From Onchidella celtica (taxonomy: Eukaryota; Mollusca; Gastropoda; Systellommatophora; Onchidiidae), in contig OZ007567.1 in assembly GCA_963931925.1 (NCBI GenBank), forward strand, positions 87,513,998-87,577,997: a stretch of DNA of 64,000 nt, read 5' to 3'. How positions within the stretch are numbered: the stretch's first letter is position 1; each line of letters opens with the position of its first letter. A program made the position numbers and the translations under genes. Positions 11,534 to 24,440 of this stretch are shown here, piece after piece. The notes under the pieces are model-generated. The model saw nothing but the letters and a program-made list of their open reading frames with translations, had not been told where the DNA came from and did not search any database.

Positions 11534-12675
11534 CTTCAGAACCATTCCGTCTCCAACGGAGTCAAGCAAGGGTGTTTCTTGCCCCCACCCTATTCAGGCT
11601 CATATTTTCAGCCATGCTGACAGTTGCCTTCAGTGGCGTTGACGTAGACACTGGCATCAGTCACTCCTCAACCTCAGGAGGCTCCACGCAAAGACCAAGG
11701 TGAGGACAGACACCATCAACGACTTTTTGTTTGCTGATGACTGCGCTCTCAACGCTGCCTCCGAAACAGACATGCAACATAGTGTTGACAAGTTCTCTGC
11801 TGCCTGTGACAATTTGGCCTCACAATAAACACAAAGAAGACTGGGGTGAAGCACCAGCCAGCCCCAGGAAAGCCTTACGTTGAACCAAACATCTTCAAAG
11901 GGCAACGACTTAACGCGGTGGACAAGTTCACATACATGGGCAGTACACTTTCTCGCACGCACAGTTGTCAATGACGTCGAGTAAATGCCAGACTCGCCAA
12001 AGCCAGGTCTACCTTTGGCAGACTCCATAAGAACATTTGGAACAGGAGAGGCATCACCCTGGAGACGAAGCTCAAAGTATACAAGACCATAGTTCTTACC
12101 ACACTGCTCTGTGGATGTGAATCATGGATGGTCTACAAACGCCACGCTAAAAAGCTGAACCACTTCCACACCACCAGCCTCAGAAAACTTCTCGACATAA
12201 AGTGGCAAGAGAATATCCCTGACACAGAGGTGCTTACTCGTGCAAACATGCCCAGCATCTACACCATCTCGATAAATGCTCAGCTGTAGTTTGCGTGCCA
12301 GACGACCGGCTCCCCAGGAAACTGCTGTACAGTAAACTACAACATGGCATGTGCTCCCATGGAGGCCAAAAGAAGTGCTTCAAAGACACTGAAAGCTTCT
12401 CTGAAGGCTTTCAACATCAGTCACGACACGTGGGAGCTCACAGCAATGGACATACCAAATTGGCATTCAGCTGTCCACTAAGGCGCCAATTCTGTGTGGC
12501 CAACAGAATCGCTACAGCAGAGCAACGCAGACAGGCCAGGAAATGTGCCAGCAAGTCCCCGACATCCGTCACCATCCCATGTCCACATTGTGTCAGAACC
12601 TTCCGGGTGCGAATTGGTCTGATCAGTCATCTGCGCACCCACAGAGCCCAGTTCACCTACCGCTCAGGATGACTA
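11534..12675 (+). mobile_element. LINE 3' fragment: reverse transcriptase end plus C-terminal zinc finger
   Basis: Translation in shifting plus-strand frames gives the second half of a non-LTR reverse transcriptase: NGVKQGC-like start (11560s), the FADDCALNAA catalytic motif (about 11731-11760), a KLKVYKTIVLTTLLCGCESW block, and a C-terminal CPHCVRTFRVRIGLISHLRTH C2H2 finger (12585-12645). Several frameshifts and stops break it, so it is dead. The 5' part is missing, as usual for LINE insertions. It runs opposite to CNNM and ends about 115 bp from its start codon, so it may contribute to, or have displaced, the CNNM promoter. The exact clade is not assigned. Confidence 0.88.
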
Positions 12676-13172
12676 GATGGTCCTCTGCGATTTCGACGGA
12701 CGAACCACACATCATTAACACATCGATCGACGTTTTCAATTTTTTTAAGTTGAGGGGGGAGTGTCTTCCATTCTCAGCCAACTACAATAGCCCTCAATAA
12801 ATGTTTAAAGGGAAGAAATGAACCAGTGCTTGGCCATTGACAGCCTCTTTACGTCTCTAAGCAAGTTTCATTTGTCTTCAAGAAAACATTGCCATAGACT
12901 TTTTTTTAGATTGAACTTTAAGCCTACATTGGAACAATTTACATAAACTGAGACAGGGATAGATAATGATAGGGACTGTCAAACTGAAAATTTATTGATA
13001 TTCAAGAGGTTGAGGTGACCTCTTCATACAAATCCAACAAGGTTGAATTTGCCATTGAAACACCGATATTTACACAGTAGGAACATGCCCCATTCTAGCC
13101 TTCCAGTGGTGGTGTAGAAAATAATTGCGTTGGCTTGAAATATCTTTAATAAACAATCATGTGCCCCCCTCC
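12676..13172. other. Non-coding stretch, nothing recognised
   Basis: AT-rich sequence between the LINE fragment and the CT-rich microsatellite, with no open frame worth calling. Confidence 0.5.
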
Positions 13173-13186
13173 CCTCTCTCTCGCTC

Positions 13187-13229
<43 letters not shown>

Positions 13230-13234
13230 ATCTC

Positions 13235-13294
<60 letters not shown>
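13173..13294. repeat. (TC)n / (TGTC)n compound microsatellite
   Basis: About 120 bp of TC repeats with an internal TGTC run. It creates a false Ser/Leu-rich open frame in two phases. Confidence 0.95.
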
Positions 13295-13299
<5 letters not shown>

Positions 13300-13560
13300 A
13301 TAAAAGTAATAAACTACTTAACTAAACCACACGAAATATCATAACATCTGTCTTCTCGTTCGTTTGCTTTGTATTGTTTGGGTTTTATTTCTCACGCGGG
13401 GCTTTGCAACATACAACCTTGTCTTTTTGCCCAATTTTGACTTAACTAAACTAGTCTTGCTTCACAACTCATGCGCACCAGAACACTATGCACCAAACTG
13501 AGCGCTTGATACGGTTACTTTTTATGACATGCACGGTATTACGAAACAAACATGCAAAAA
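13295..13560 (+). mobile_element. Diverged fragment related to the tandem Helitron units
   Basis: ATGCGCACCAGAACACT and GGTTACTTTTTATGACATGC (13470-13540) match the middle of the Helitron units at 44726-46565, which also carry a CT run just before this segment. The terminal sequences are not present. A 70-bp piece (about 13370-13440) also matches the repeat family at 54150-54290. Confidence 0.5.
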
Positions 13561-15589
13561 TACAGATGTTACATAACAATAAACATTGTTATTTTTTGTT
13601 TAAATACATGCTTGAAGTAAACAACTTTTAATTATAGCCATCATCTTCCTTATCTCAATTGCCACCTTCCTGCCAAATTTAAGCCCTGAAGAGTGTATAG
13701 TTTGGTCAGTTAGTCATGCCAAATGTTGCAAGTTACTGAAATATATCTATTTCATATCAGCAATATTGTCTCCTGCCGAGAGAGAAGTTTCTCTCTCTGA
13801 AGAATTTGACTATGCAAAACAGAACAGGATCAAAGTCAAGAACACGAACATGCAAAGTTTCCCAGCAAGAATTTATTACGGAACAATTTATTAGTTAAAA
13901 ACTACTATCGTACATCCTCTTGGAACACAATAGATTATGTCTGTGACCTACGTCTGATCATGCACTTATTGTCATTCTTTTAGTTGCATTACTTGTACAA
14001 ATGTTATAATTTCAACTTGCAAATGAGTTCGAAGGTTAAAGAAAACTACCAAATGAGCACTTAAAACCTCCCCCACTTAAAATATCCATACCACTTGCAC
14101 AGCCCACCCAATTTTACCTCCTCCGCCAGTGCAAAGATTAAACAATTAATATCAAGAATGACTTCATCACATGTCTCTGCTGGTCGTCGCACCCTCTGGG
14201 GGGGGGGGGGTGCGGATTCAGGACAATCTACAATTTCTTTGATTATTTCCCTTTTTTGTCCGATTTCATATATCGATCTAAGAAAACATGGATTTCGGCC
14301 TCGATACTTTTATGCCTATCATTCAAATCCTTGCCTATCAAATCGGATAGGGCGGATTGAGCGAAACGAAACGACGGTCCGGACGCCGTAGTTGTGGACT
14401 AGGATAGTAGGATTCGTTCAGTGATGCGAGTCAATGAGTTGAGTGATTCGTTTGATTCGAATCGCCGACAGAGAGCAGAGGGCTGGGGGTTAGAGGGAGT
14501 GTGTGTGAGAGACAGAGAGAGAGAAAGAAAGAGAGAGAGAGAGTAATTATAAAGTAAAAATTGTAAATGGGTAGCTTACAGATGGGAGGTGGGGGGCGAT
14601 TACAACCTTTTCTTTTTGCCCAATTTTGACTTTGCTTATAGCCCTGCTGCGACCCCACAGTTTTTCTGTGGTTTTTATGATACATGTCATTATATACTTT
14701 TTTTTTTTTTACAGCCCTGTTGGGCAATTTGCTCTAGAGAGAAAAACAATGACAACTGCAACCATGGGCAGAGATCCAGGCAGCTGTGAAATGGTACAAC
14801 AGTACAAATACAGCTCCATAAAACTAGCAGAGGTTGTAAATTCGAGCAAGCTTAATAATAATGTGAAGTGAAAACATCTAGCGGCTTAACGAGTTAAAAC
14901 TAATAAAACTATCTCCTCACCACAGACTTACTCATAGTCTTACGGGGTAGAAATGGGACCGGTTTGGTTTTGTTTTGCAGACATCTCTGTTTCAGTCTCG
15001 GAGGTATCTGTGATACGGATTACGAAAAGGGGGGGGGGGGGGGGAAGATACACTCTTACAGAAACATCAAAGTACGCTTACAAATTCACAAGAGCTAAGA
15101 TTGCATGCCGGCGGAGTGACGCATCCACCCCAGTTGGCAAGAGTTCAGGAGGTAGACAACTTCAAAAGCGCGTTCTTTTACTCATGGGAGATAACTGAAT
15201 AAATTAATGTAAGTGGGAAACATTTCCTCCCCTTAGAATGACAAGGTTCTCTATTCTCTTTAAAGAAACTTCTGAGAAACTGAAGATTGAAGTTTCATGT
15301 GCTCATAGTTTTTAGACAGATATGACTTTTTCTTCTTTTTGGCATTACTTACAAATTACATTATGGAATCCGCTTGATACTTTGACACGCAATGGAAAAG
15401 GCCTGGAGAAGTAGTGTGCAATGTGTAGCTAAGTTTAGCCGAAAAGTAGAGACAGAACCGTGTCATTTTAAATAGGGACGATTTCTCACACTGGGCAAAA
15501 GGAGAGAATAATTATTTATCTGAGGGCGTGATATTCGTGTTTATAACCTACACGAAATACAGTAATACATGTATACACGTTCGTACATA
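13561..15589. other. Non-coding stretch with low-complexity tracts
   Basis: Contains a G run at 14200-14210, a GAGA-rich tract at 14510-14545, a T run at 14699-14711 and a G run at 15029-15042. At 14605-14720 there is a partial copy of the 54-55 kb repeat family (TTTTGCCCAATTTTGAC and a CCACAG..CTGTGG hairpin). No gene recognised. Confidence 0.5.
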
Positions 15590-15850
15590 ATATCAAAATT
15601 TGGCAAAAAGAAAAAGTTGTATGCAGCGAAGTCTCGCGTAAGAAATAATACCCAAACGATACAATAAAACACAAAGAAAAAGGGAAGATAGAAAATCCCG
15701 ATATTTCGGTTCGTATCTTTCTTTAAAAAAAAAGAAACAGAAAAAAAACCAAAAACAACAGAGACACAATGGAAAACCCAACAGACAAACCAATCAAATC
15801 ACAGGAAAAAAAATAATTATAGAATATGAAATATAGAACATTAAAGAATA
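15590..15850 (-). mobile_element. Penelope-like(?) repeat family, copy 1
   Basis: Reverse complement of the segments at 53997-54295 and 55440-55870. On the minus strand it reads AAGAAAG..CCGAAATATCGG, then GTATCGTTTGGGTATTATTT, CGCGAGACTTCGC and a final TTTTTCTTTTTGCC end. The GATGAAG..CCGAAA-type core resembles the hammerhead-like motif of Penelope-like elements, but the match is weak here. Multi-copy status is certain; the class is inference. Confidence 0.5.
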
Positions 15851-16748
15851 TTGATGATTTAGGAGAAAATGAGAGCTAAAATTTGAGTTTGAGTTTGAGT
15901 TTGGGTTTTTTACGGCGCATCGGCACTCTAATAGCCACATAGTGCTTTTCATGTTTTTTTTTTTTTTTAGAGGTGTCGCGCGGAACGTTATTAAAATGCT
16001 ATCCTTTTTCCCCTCTACCGCGAAGAAGGAAATGGGTAACGTATAGCACACCCCAATTTAGAGTAGAAATCTTGTACTGAGATGGTCAGCTTTCTGATAC
16101 ATCGTGCAAGTTATAGTCCAAAGGATGTTGTTATAGGTACGTACGTCCCCCCAAGTTTTTTGCTCTAGGGGTGCGTATGTTAAAGCCTCTTGTGGCTCCA
16201 GAGCCAGAGAGCTCCTCCCGAAATACTCCTTGACAACAACCTTGATTAATTATGATTAATTATTCTTTCAGATTTGCTTCTTGTTTTCCTCCTCTTTTTC
16301 GGTTGAAAGGGTGGGAGGCAGGGTTAGGCATTCGATAAGATTTAGGGTTGAGGATAAGGATGGGGTTAGGGATGGTACGTATACGCGCCCCTAGCGCAAA
16401 ACGCTTGGCGTGCATACGTAAGAACGGCCTTTGTCTAAACCCCCCCCCCTCCCCCGGCCCTTATCGTTTGTTAATCCTTCACCGACACATCTGACACAGC
16501 AGCAGAAACAATTTAAAGTTAACTGAGGTGCTGGAAAGCATGTATTGCTGATGTGCAACAATAATAATTGTGGTTAGTGAACAATTTTTCAGGTAGTGGG
16601 CCTATCACATACCGTACACGCCTCACTCTAAGTTTCTTGCATGTCATGTCTGCCCCCTCAGGCCTGTCTCTTCCCAAGATCCACCTCTGTCTGAGGACAT
16701 ACACAGCCTAGCACTACAAGATCCTTTTCATTTGAATTTTGCAATGAC
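15851..16748. other. Non-coding stretch, left end of a duplicated block
   Basis: No gene. The last about 35 bp (TTTCATTTGAATTTTGCAATGA) match 54724-54750 in the paralogous block at 54.7 kb and so mark the left side of the LINE insertion. Confidence 0.5.
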
Positions 16749-17840
16749 GCAGAGAAGCCAGTTTGTGGATATAAACAACACATTTTCCAAATTACTCACA
16801 ACAAACACAGGAGCGCCTCAAGGCTGCGTGCTGTTACCTGCCTTGTACACATGTATACAAACGATTTCACTGTAACACACAACAACGTTCACCTTCTTAA
16901 ATTTGCCGACGACTCTGCTATTTTAGGTCTTTTATCTAACTCTGGTCACGAATATTCTAACATTGTACAATCCTTTCATTGTTGGTGTAATAACAACTCT
17001 CTTCTACTGAATGTTAAGAAAACAAAAGAGCTTGTTTTTGACTTTAGGAAAAATAACAACGATCCTGTTTGTCCTCTTAGTATCAACAATGAAGAGGTCG
17101 AAATTGTCATAGAGGCCAAATATCTTGGCATTACTATTGATTCATTGCTTAACTGGCATGCGCATGTAACATAATTATGTATACAAGAAAGCCAACCAGC
17201 GCATATTTCCTCAGAAAGCTCCGCTCTTTAAAATTTAGCAAAAGCATTCTGAAAATATTTTACACCATGGCTATTCAGAGCGTTTTGATGTATGGAGTTG
17301 TTTGTTGGGTTGGGGAGGAAACATTTTACAAAAAGATAAGAATAAGATCAATATTTTAATTAAAAAAGCATAAAAAATTTGTAACTGTGATCTGCCATAT
17401 TTTGATGAGCTGTACACTGGTGCTTGTATTAAAAAAGCTAATAATATAATCAACGACCCCCAACATCCCCTGAACAAAGAATACATAAGATCTGTAAGAA
17501 GTTTAAGGCTGTTGTCAAAGAAAACTAAAACTGAGCGCTACTTTAAATCGTTTATTCCATCATCAACTATGATGTTACAATAATGCCGTCATCTTCATCG
17601 TAATCTATGTAAAGTTGAATTGTGTCCTGCGTGTCAGGTCAGTGTGTTTTAGTAACGGAAGCATATTGTGTGCACTGTTAATTTTGTTTATTTATTAGCG
17701 TGTGTGTACGCGTGTGTGTGCGCGCTATATATCATAATTTTTGTTTCTATAACTGTCTTGTTATGTATTCAATGATCAAAACAAATTTCCTTGTACAAGG
17801 ACGAATAAAATTTATCTTATCTTATCTTATCTTATCTTCG
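16749..17840 (+). mobile_element. Rex1/CR1-like LINE, 3' half with (TTATC)n tail
   Basis: The translation shows a non-LTR reverse transcriptase of the Rex1/CR1 type: GAPQGC-like start (about 16810), LKFADDSAILGLL (16888-16930), WCNNNSLLLNVKKTKELVFDF, AKYLGITIDSLLNWHAHV, then frameshifted AYFLRKLRS and IINDPQHPL..KTERYFKSFIPSS blocks. Stops at 17172 and 17357 and frameshifts show it is inactive. The 3' end is a short TTATC/ATCTT repeat (17812-17838), typical of this group. The paralogous block at 54.7 kb lacks this insertion, which supports the outer limits. Confidence 0.88.
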
Positions 17841-18282
17841 GCATCGGCTCATAAATCAAAAGCATTTAAGCCCCTACTCTTTTATAGGTGAAAGTTAGTT
17901 TGGACTGCACATTTGGATTACTATCAGGATTGATGTAAAACAGACAGGCCAACTTTCGGGCTGGATCGATATGTCTCAGCTCTCCCCGGAGATTATATAA
18001 TTTATTTAGGGCAGTGGCTATTTCGTCATGTCGCTTACATACTCACAGTAAGAATTTTGGTTATCGGTTTACAGTGAATTTTAGAATACGATACGTCGCC
18101 ATTTGGACAGAAAAAAAGTTTTCCGTAGCCGGATAATCAACTCTAATCCCAATCCTAGCCATATTCTTGAACCGAAAACGATCCCCCAAAATTTCACACT
18201 ACGGTACAACTGCAAAAAAACCCAGTCAGGCGGCATGGTGTAAATTGTGAACTACCAGTACCACTCCGATTATTATGAAGTA
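17841..18282 (+). repeat. Duplicated block, copy 1, part a
   Basis: Aligns with 54765-55165 at moderate identity. Shared landmarks include GGATCGATATGTCTCAGCTC, CATACTCACA..AAGATTTT and CCATTTGGACAGA..AAAGTTTTC. The block is not itself recognised. It continues at 20584 after the Helitron. Confidence 0.65.
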
Positions 18283-20583
18283 CTAGCTGAGGTACCTCAC
18301 TACCTGGCGCTGGCCGATATAAATCTGTTGTTTAGTTTCAGTTCTGGGTGATTATAAATCAGGGGCGAGGCTTCCTCATAATGAAATAATCAGTGATTAC
18401 CCTTCGAATACTAATTCTAGAATTGCTGTACTGCGCTTTCCAGATCGAGCCCAACTCCAAGACCATTTAGTCAGTTCAGCATTCAATTCTACCTCGCTAT
18501 TTGCGTTTGTTATAATTATAGCCCAACACCCCTCACAGTCACAGAAAAGCATATTTATAGTGACCTACACCTCATGAACTTGTCCATAATCAGTGATTAA
18601 CAAAGACGAAGAAGACTTGACTGTACCCAGAAGCCATCTTGAGCATAGCCTGGGGGGGGGGGGGGGAGAAAGGGATTATAATCGAAGTTTGACCTGATTT
18701 TACCTGTGCATGTTTTTCAATTTCACCATGCAGTCGTTTTCATCCTAATCGAAAGGTAAAGAGTGGAGTGAAAGAGTTTATGTGGATTTTTTGGTTTGGT
18801 TTAAGGTAATCTAAGAATAATTCACTCCACGCACAGCAAGAGCTATCAGAGCATAATAATATAGTCTAGATCTAGACAACAGTGATCAAAATCAGTCGAA
18901 CATATCAGAACATCACTTCACTTGATATGTCAAGCGAACCTACACCGCAACGCCAGATAGCCACTTCTCCGAGATCGCTGCACATCGTTGTGTCACAGAG
19001 ATGCCACTTATGCACTTTCTGTCATTTAATGTTAATGGGTCCTTTTCGAGAAACTTTATAAGATGGTAAAATAACAAACTCTCTAATGAAAACTTGCCGT
19101 TAAAATTATATTTTAAAAAATGGATGAAAAATATGCGTTTATAAAAATATAAATTTGTTAGTATGAATGAATGGTATAATTCAGATTACTTTGGCTAACA
19201 AGTAAATTGTTACATTCCTGTCCTGTTGACAAGAATAGTACGCTCTTTAGATCTTTCAGTGCCTAGTACCCGTTTCATTGTTTTAGTCGCTGCATTTATA
19301 GATGTAGCGATAAGTAGTTTGAAAACAGCCCCCTGAGCCGCTGACAAGGATCTTACTAGCTTAAATTCTGATTACTCTCTGCAGGGGTCCAGGCTTCGCC
19401 TCTGATTATAATGGATCTGCTTCACCTTGCTAGTGCCTTTAAATTTATTTTGTTTTTGCAAATTGTTTTTGTCTCGTCTTATTGTATAACTAGCTGAGGT
19501 CCCCGGCCCTGCCCGGGATAAATCGGTTTGAATATTAGTTTCAGTTCTGGGTGGTTATTATGGACCTACTTCAACTTGCCTGTTCCTATTTGTTTATTTT
19601 ATTTTTGTTTGTTTGTTTTTAATTAAGTCTTACTGCTCTGCCTTTGTGAGTTGACACCCTGCGCGTCCCGTACAACAGCTTGATTTGCGCACGGGTTGGT
19701 GTGTTTGATAGTGAACACATGGCAGGAAGTGATAACGAAACCTTAAAATGGATAAATGACTCGAAATAGATCTAAATGATGCCGAAACAATGAAAAATGA
19801 AACGTAGAAGCCTGAACATTTCATAATTTCTAATATAGCCCATGTTAATTTCGCATTGATAGTATGCTGTTGTGCAAAGTTTGAAGCCTGAGTGTGATGC
19901 GTTTACTGAGCTTTAGGTGACCAAAGTTTCGAGTTACCAAAATATCTTACTACACTCGGCCCTGTCTGAGCTGTAAAAATGACGAATCGGAAAATTTCGA
20001 ACGGCCTATTTTGTTTTCTATTTTTCTAAATTTTTAAGGTTGTTGCATCATTAAAATGAATTGATACAAACCTTGCTCAGTCTTTGAACTACTTTCATTA
20101 ATTTTTTCACGGCTCTCCGCTGAGTAGTTTTTTCAGCTATAGAGTACAACCGTCCTATTTTACCCAATTATATATATAGATATATATATATAGATCATCT
20201 AGTATCTCTGGTCTTTGCGCACCCTCTTTGCACGCTAAAGCCTTAAGCACCCCCGTCAGCAGTCATGAAATGGCAATGAACTGCGCACTGAGTGGTTTGT
20301 GTAAAAGTGAACCCTTCGGAAGGAAGTGATGACATAATGGGGCCCACGTTTGTGAAAAGGAGAACCGGAGGCGAGAAGTCAGCGACACAATGCAAACTTT
20401 AAAAAAAAAACAACTTCCCCACCAGTCGAAGCCTCCAAACGTAAAAATAAATGGAAGCTTCTGCAATGTGACAGGAAGGCAAAAGTTCAGGTAAATCCGA
20501 GCTGTATGAGCTAGTATTTTTTGCGGACAGACAGACAGACAGACAGACACACACACACATTCGCTTTTATTTATTTATATAGA
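18283..20583 (-). mobile_element. Helitron (minus orientation), about 2.3 kb
   Basis: On the minus strand it starts TCTATATAAATAAATAAAAG at 20583, followed by GT and GTCT microsatellites, and ends in CTAG at 18286-18283. Flanking bases are A and T as expected for insertion between A and T. No Rep/helicase is seen, so it is non-autonomous or gutted. The paralogous block at 55150-55170 lacks it, which confirms the boundaries. A second, better-conserved Helitron 3' end (hairpin CCCGGGCAGGGCCGGG then CTAG, 19490) lies inside, so at least one more Helitron is nested here; its 5' end is not resolved. Confidence 0.8.
19490..19740 (-). mobile_element. Nested Helitron 3' end
   Basis: Starts (plus coordinates) with CTAG followed by the GC hairpin CCCCGGCCCTGCCCGGG and AGTTTCAGTTCTGGGTG. 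It stays similar to the reverse complement of the last about 270 bp of the Helitrons ending at 44177 and 53190. It belongs to the same family. Similarity fades after about 19740. Confidence 0.75.
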
Positions 20584-21297
20584 TAACATTGTTTAACAGA
20601 GTGGGTGCAATTAGTGACTGAGTGCTTTCTGTTATGAAAGATTTCAGTTAAGGTTTGGAAGGTAATTGGTATAGTTTTTTTGTTGTTGTGTTTTGGTGTC
20701 TTTTTTTTTTCAAACTTTCTGTTGTTACACGAAACACGATGCCTGAGAATGTGATATATAGTCTTTATAGCCAACTATGTATACATTATGTCATTTTCTA
20801 CATCCCCAGCAGTGACCAGGAAGAAATTGCTGCGATTTAAATTTTTGGTATAAAAATTTCAGAAACAATTATGCACCACCATCATCCGACCCAGTCTGAT
20901 AAAACGGCCTGTTAAATCAAATTATATCTCAATGGTACTTTTATCAGTGCTTTTTTTTTTTTTTTAATTGAGTAACCATTCCAATATTATTTTGCATCAT
21001 AAATGTAGGTGCACTTTATACAATGGAAATGTAATATGCGTGCCTGCTCCCCTTAGGTTAAGAGCATGGAGCGAAGTCATTTAAAAGTTGGGAGCAGTAA
21101 TATTAATAAGTCAATTTCTTGTCCTGTCATCGGTAGAAAATGGCCCTGTTGAAGTCATTAGTACGTTATTGTATTCCTTTGGCTTCAGCCCAGACGTAAA
21201 ATTTAGTTCAGGATTCGTATCGTAACACTTTGCGGCAGTGATTCTGGTTTGCACAGCCTGTTTTACAATTGCAATACTTATTTCTCAGATGGGTAAC
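20584..21297 (+). repeat. Duplicated block, copy 1, part b
   Basis: Aligns with 55166-55430 and 55880-56356: GAGTGCTTTCTGTTA, AAACAATTATGCACCAC, CACTTTATAC AATGGAAATG-type and TTATTTCTCAGATGG landmarks in the same order. The middle insertion at 55431-55879 is absent here. Confidence 0.65.
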
Positions 21298-24200
21298 TCT
21301 CTGCGATTCACGCATTTTTTACCTTTTCTGAGACCCAGTGGAGGTTGTCTCAAACTCAGTCAAAGATTACATGCTAGAGTCAACTTGTTTACATAGAATG
21401 TAGAAATGTAAGATTTGGTTGGAAAGTGCATTGGATGACGTTTGGCATTTACTATTATTTAGCATCATGCAATTTTGAACTGGAAAGAAGCTGCATGGTG
21501 TGTGACCTATTTTTTTTCTATTACTATTGAATTTGAAGCCAAAAATCACATACCTCATCAGTCTCAAAGAAGGACAAAAAATATGTTTAAAGTCCACAAC
21601 TGAAGGTTTTACCACTAGATCCAGTTACGTTTATTTGTTCATGTCATGAACTGAAAAACATTCAGTTCAGTTCAGCACTTGCACCTGAATGTAAAAAAAA
21701 CATGCAAAACTTTGAAAATATGAGCAGAGTCCACAAAATTCCATTTTGTATTCAAAATTAATAAAGTTTAATGATTACACCCAATAAATGATATTTTCAG
21801 TTTGAGACACAAAGTACAGAACAATTGAAAAATTAAAGAACATTAGTCATTTCAACTGAATTTCATATTAGATCTATGTAACATTAAGCAAGTGATGATA
21901 TGAAAACCAATTTTCAAGAAAACTTGCTTTCTTTCAGGATTTGAAATTTTTGCAAGACATTGAATTTGAATCTTTCAAATATTATTTATGCGGACTCCGA
22001 TCTATTACTTTTGTATAACCTTTCCAATGAACCTGACATAGATAATATGGAGCTTAATATTCACTCCTCATTACACAAGAGGGCAATAAACTTGTAGAAT
22101 TCTTCAAGCTCCAGATCCACACATTAATGGAACAAAGATGGTTGATTGGGTCTCCTTCCTCAGCACGTTCATCAACAAACACGTTCATCTGTTTTATGAT
22201 CCCACTGCAGCAATATGGCTTGAGCATAAGTTGAAGAATCTAGCTGTGTATGAGACAAAAACAGTCAAGATATTTATGAGCGACGTGTGAGAGTATTGCA
22301 CACTTTGTAATTGTATGCAAAGAGATAATAATTAACTTCATGAAAAAACAATTCCTTATATTTCAGCGAGAGCAGGCATTCACAAATCGTTATTCTGGAC
22401 CAGCTGAAACAGCAAAAAAAGACTGAGGTACTTACGAGTTTTTTATGACTGTCAGTAGTTTCCTCATAACAAGTTATGTCATTCTCATCCCATCAATACA
22501 TAACTGAAAGAGCTGCTAGTTCACCTCAACCAGTTTTTACACTAAATACTCCCTGTGCACGGTGACATGTTAAAAAAAAAACAAAAAAACCGCTGAATGG
22601 TGTAACCCAGGTTTGCAGGCTGGCAGAATCCAAGGAAATGTGGCCATGTCTGGATTACTGGAGGGCAACCTCTCAAAATCTGGCACTGTGAAAGAAATGC
22701 AATGTGATATGTTTGAAATGCATAAAACATCCCACAAATTATATTATATGAAGCTGCAAACATTCAAACTTAAATTCTCTCAGGTCAATAAGAGTCACGG
22801 TCTATAGTTAATTTATGGGCCATTCCTCTGTCAATGTGTGATGTAAACAAACACACGGTGGCTCCTAGCAGCTGTAGAGATGCAATCAACTACCAGGAAA
22901 AGAGAAAGGAAAATGGATTGTTTTCACGCAAAATATCAAATTTCAAACAAATAAGGAATAATAAATATGTTATGGGCTGAAACTGAGTTCATGAGCAGAG
23001 GTTTATTTTATTTTCAATTTTGTTTCAGCCTTGGTGGAGAAAAATGTGGACAAACCTCATAGACATGGCATGGTCTGTAGAGCTGGGGTTAAATTTCATC
23101 AGATTTATTTGTGATTTCTTCTCCTCTGGGGGCCTCGAATTAGTACGATCACTTAGATTTGCTGCAGATTGCTTTCATATTCGTCCGATGACATTATATA
23201 ACTAAGAAAATTTGAAGGCTTTCAGCTTGCACTGTCGACGAATTGGCCTTTTTCTTAACCGCTACTGGCTTCGAGTACCGTTACCGGCTTCACCAAACTA
23301 TACCAGTCTACTGATCAAAACAATGCAGTAATCGAAGAATGAGACATATTTTACACGGATATATGGTCACTGTACTAATTATAATACAAACAGCGACCTA
23401 CACAGACAGGTGATAGTAGGACTAGGTGTAAGTTTGTGGTGGGGCAACAACGGTGAAAAGTAACTGGGGGCGGGTTTTCGCTGAGGAAGTGAGCAGGTAC
23501 TGGAAAAGTGGACGTTATTTAAGACCAGGACAAACTTGGAAGAAGAAAAAAAAAAGGCGCAAGTTTTCGGTCTTCTGGGGACCTTCTTCATGCACTACAC
23601 ATAACGAAAGAAAAACATGAAAATGATGCATACTGTACAGGCTGAGGAATGAATAAATGAACCATTTTGCTGGCGGAAGGTAATTTGATGACCTGAATAG
23701 GAGAAAGCGAATTAAAGGGTTATAGAAGAATATGTGAATAAATAAACAAGTGAACAAATAAATTTCAGTGAGAAAAATTCATATTTATTATAATAAGAAA
23801 ATAAAAAGACCATTATTATTATTAATATAAGAAACATCTAAATAAAAGCGCATAAATTAAGGCATTAAAAGAAATAATAAAACAGAATTTTTTTTTTTTT
23901 AAATGACCAGAAGGGGCCGACATTATAACAGCACGTGGATTTAGAGCCTGGTATGTGGAATCCACTTCAGAGACAACATTAAATCTTGTTTCCTAATTCG
24001 CACGCAGGTTGATTGTGCATAATTATTTTATTGTTGTTGACTTCCAAATATCAAGGTTTTCTTACGTATCCAATTCTACAAGGCGCCACTAAAAACTAAA
24101 TAGCATTTAATTTGTTTCTGAGCATAAAAACTTCCAATTCTGTTATTCGCTTCAATCCTTCCCTCTTATTTGGATGTTGTTGTTTCTCCGAGATTGCCAT

Positions 24201-24440
24201 CTTTCACCAATAAAAAGAAAATTTTCCGATGCGTTTCTCACAACAATGTGGTAATTGACACAGCTACGGACGGTACATTGCCAACACTCACTTGGTTGGA
24301 AGGGAATCGATTACCATGCTCAGTTTTGAATTTAGCCCGCAGGTTTCCTTCCTGTTGGTGAAGGTCGTGACGACACGGAATCCCGGGAAGCCGGCGTCGG
24401 TTCTCTAAGCCGATAACTGTTCAGAAACGGGCCAACTGCT
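21298..24440. other. Non-coding stretch, nothing recognised
   Basis: AT-rich. Open frames of 60-82 codons lie on both strands without family signature or consistent coding pattern. An AAAACAAAAAAA tract is near 22570 and a T run near 23889. Confidence 0.5.

Noticed and set aside
12295-12672. Candidate small C2H2 zinc-finger gene
   Set aside because: The finger is the known C-terminal end of the surrounding LINE ORF; the rest of the frame is frameshifted LINE sequence.
13125-13344. Two Ser/Leu-rich frames
   Set aside because: Translation of the (TC)n microsatellite.
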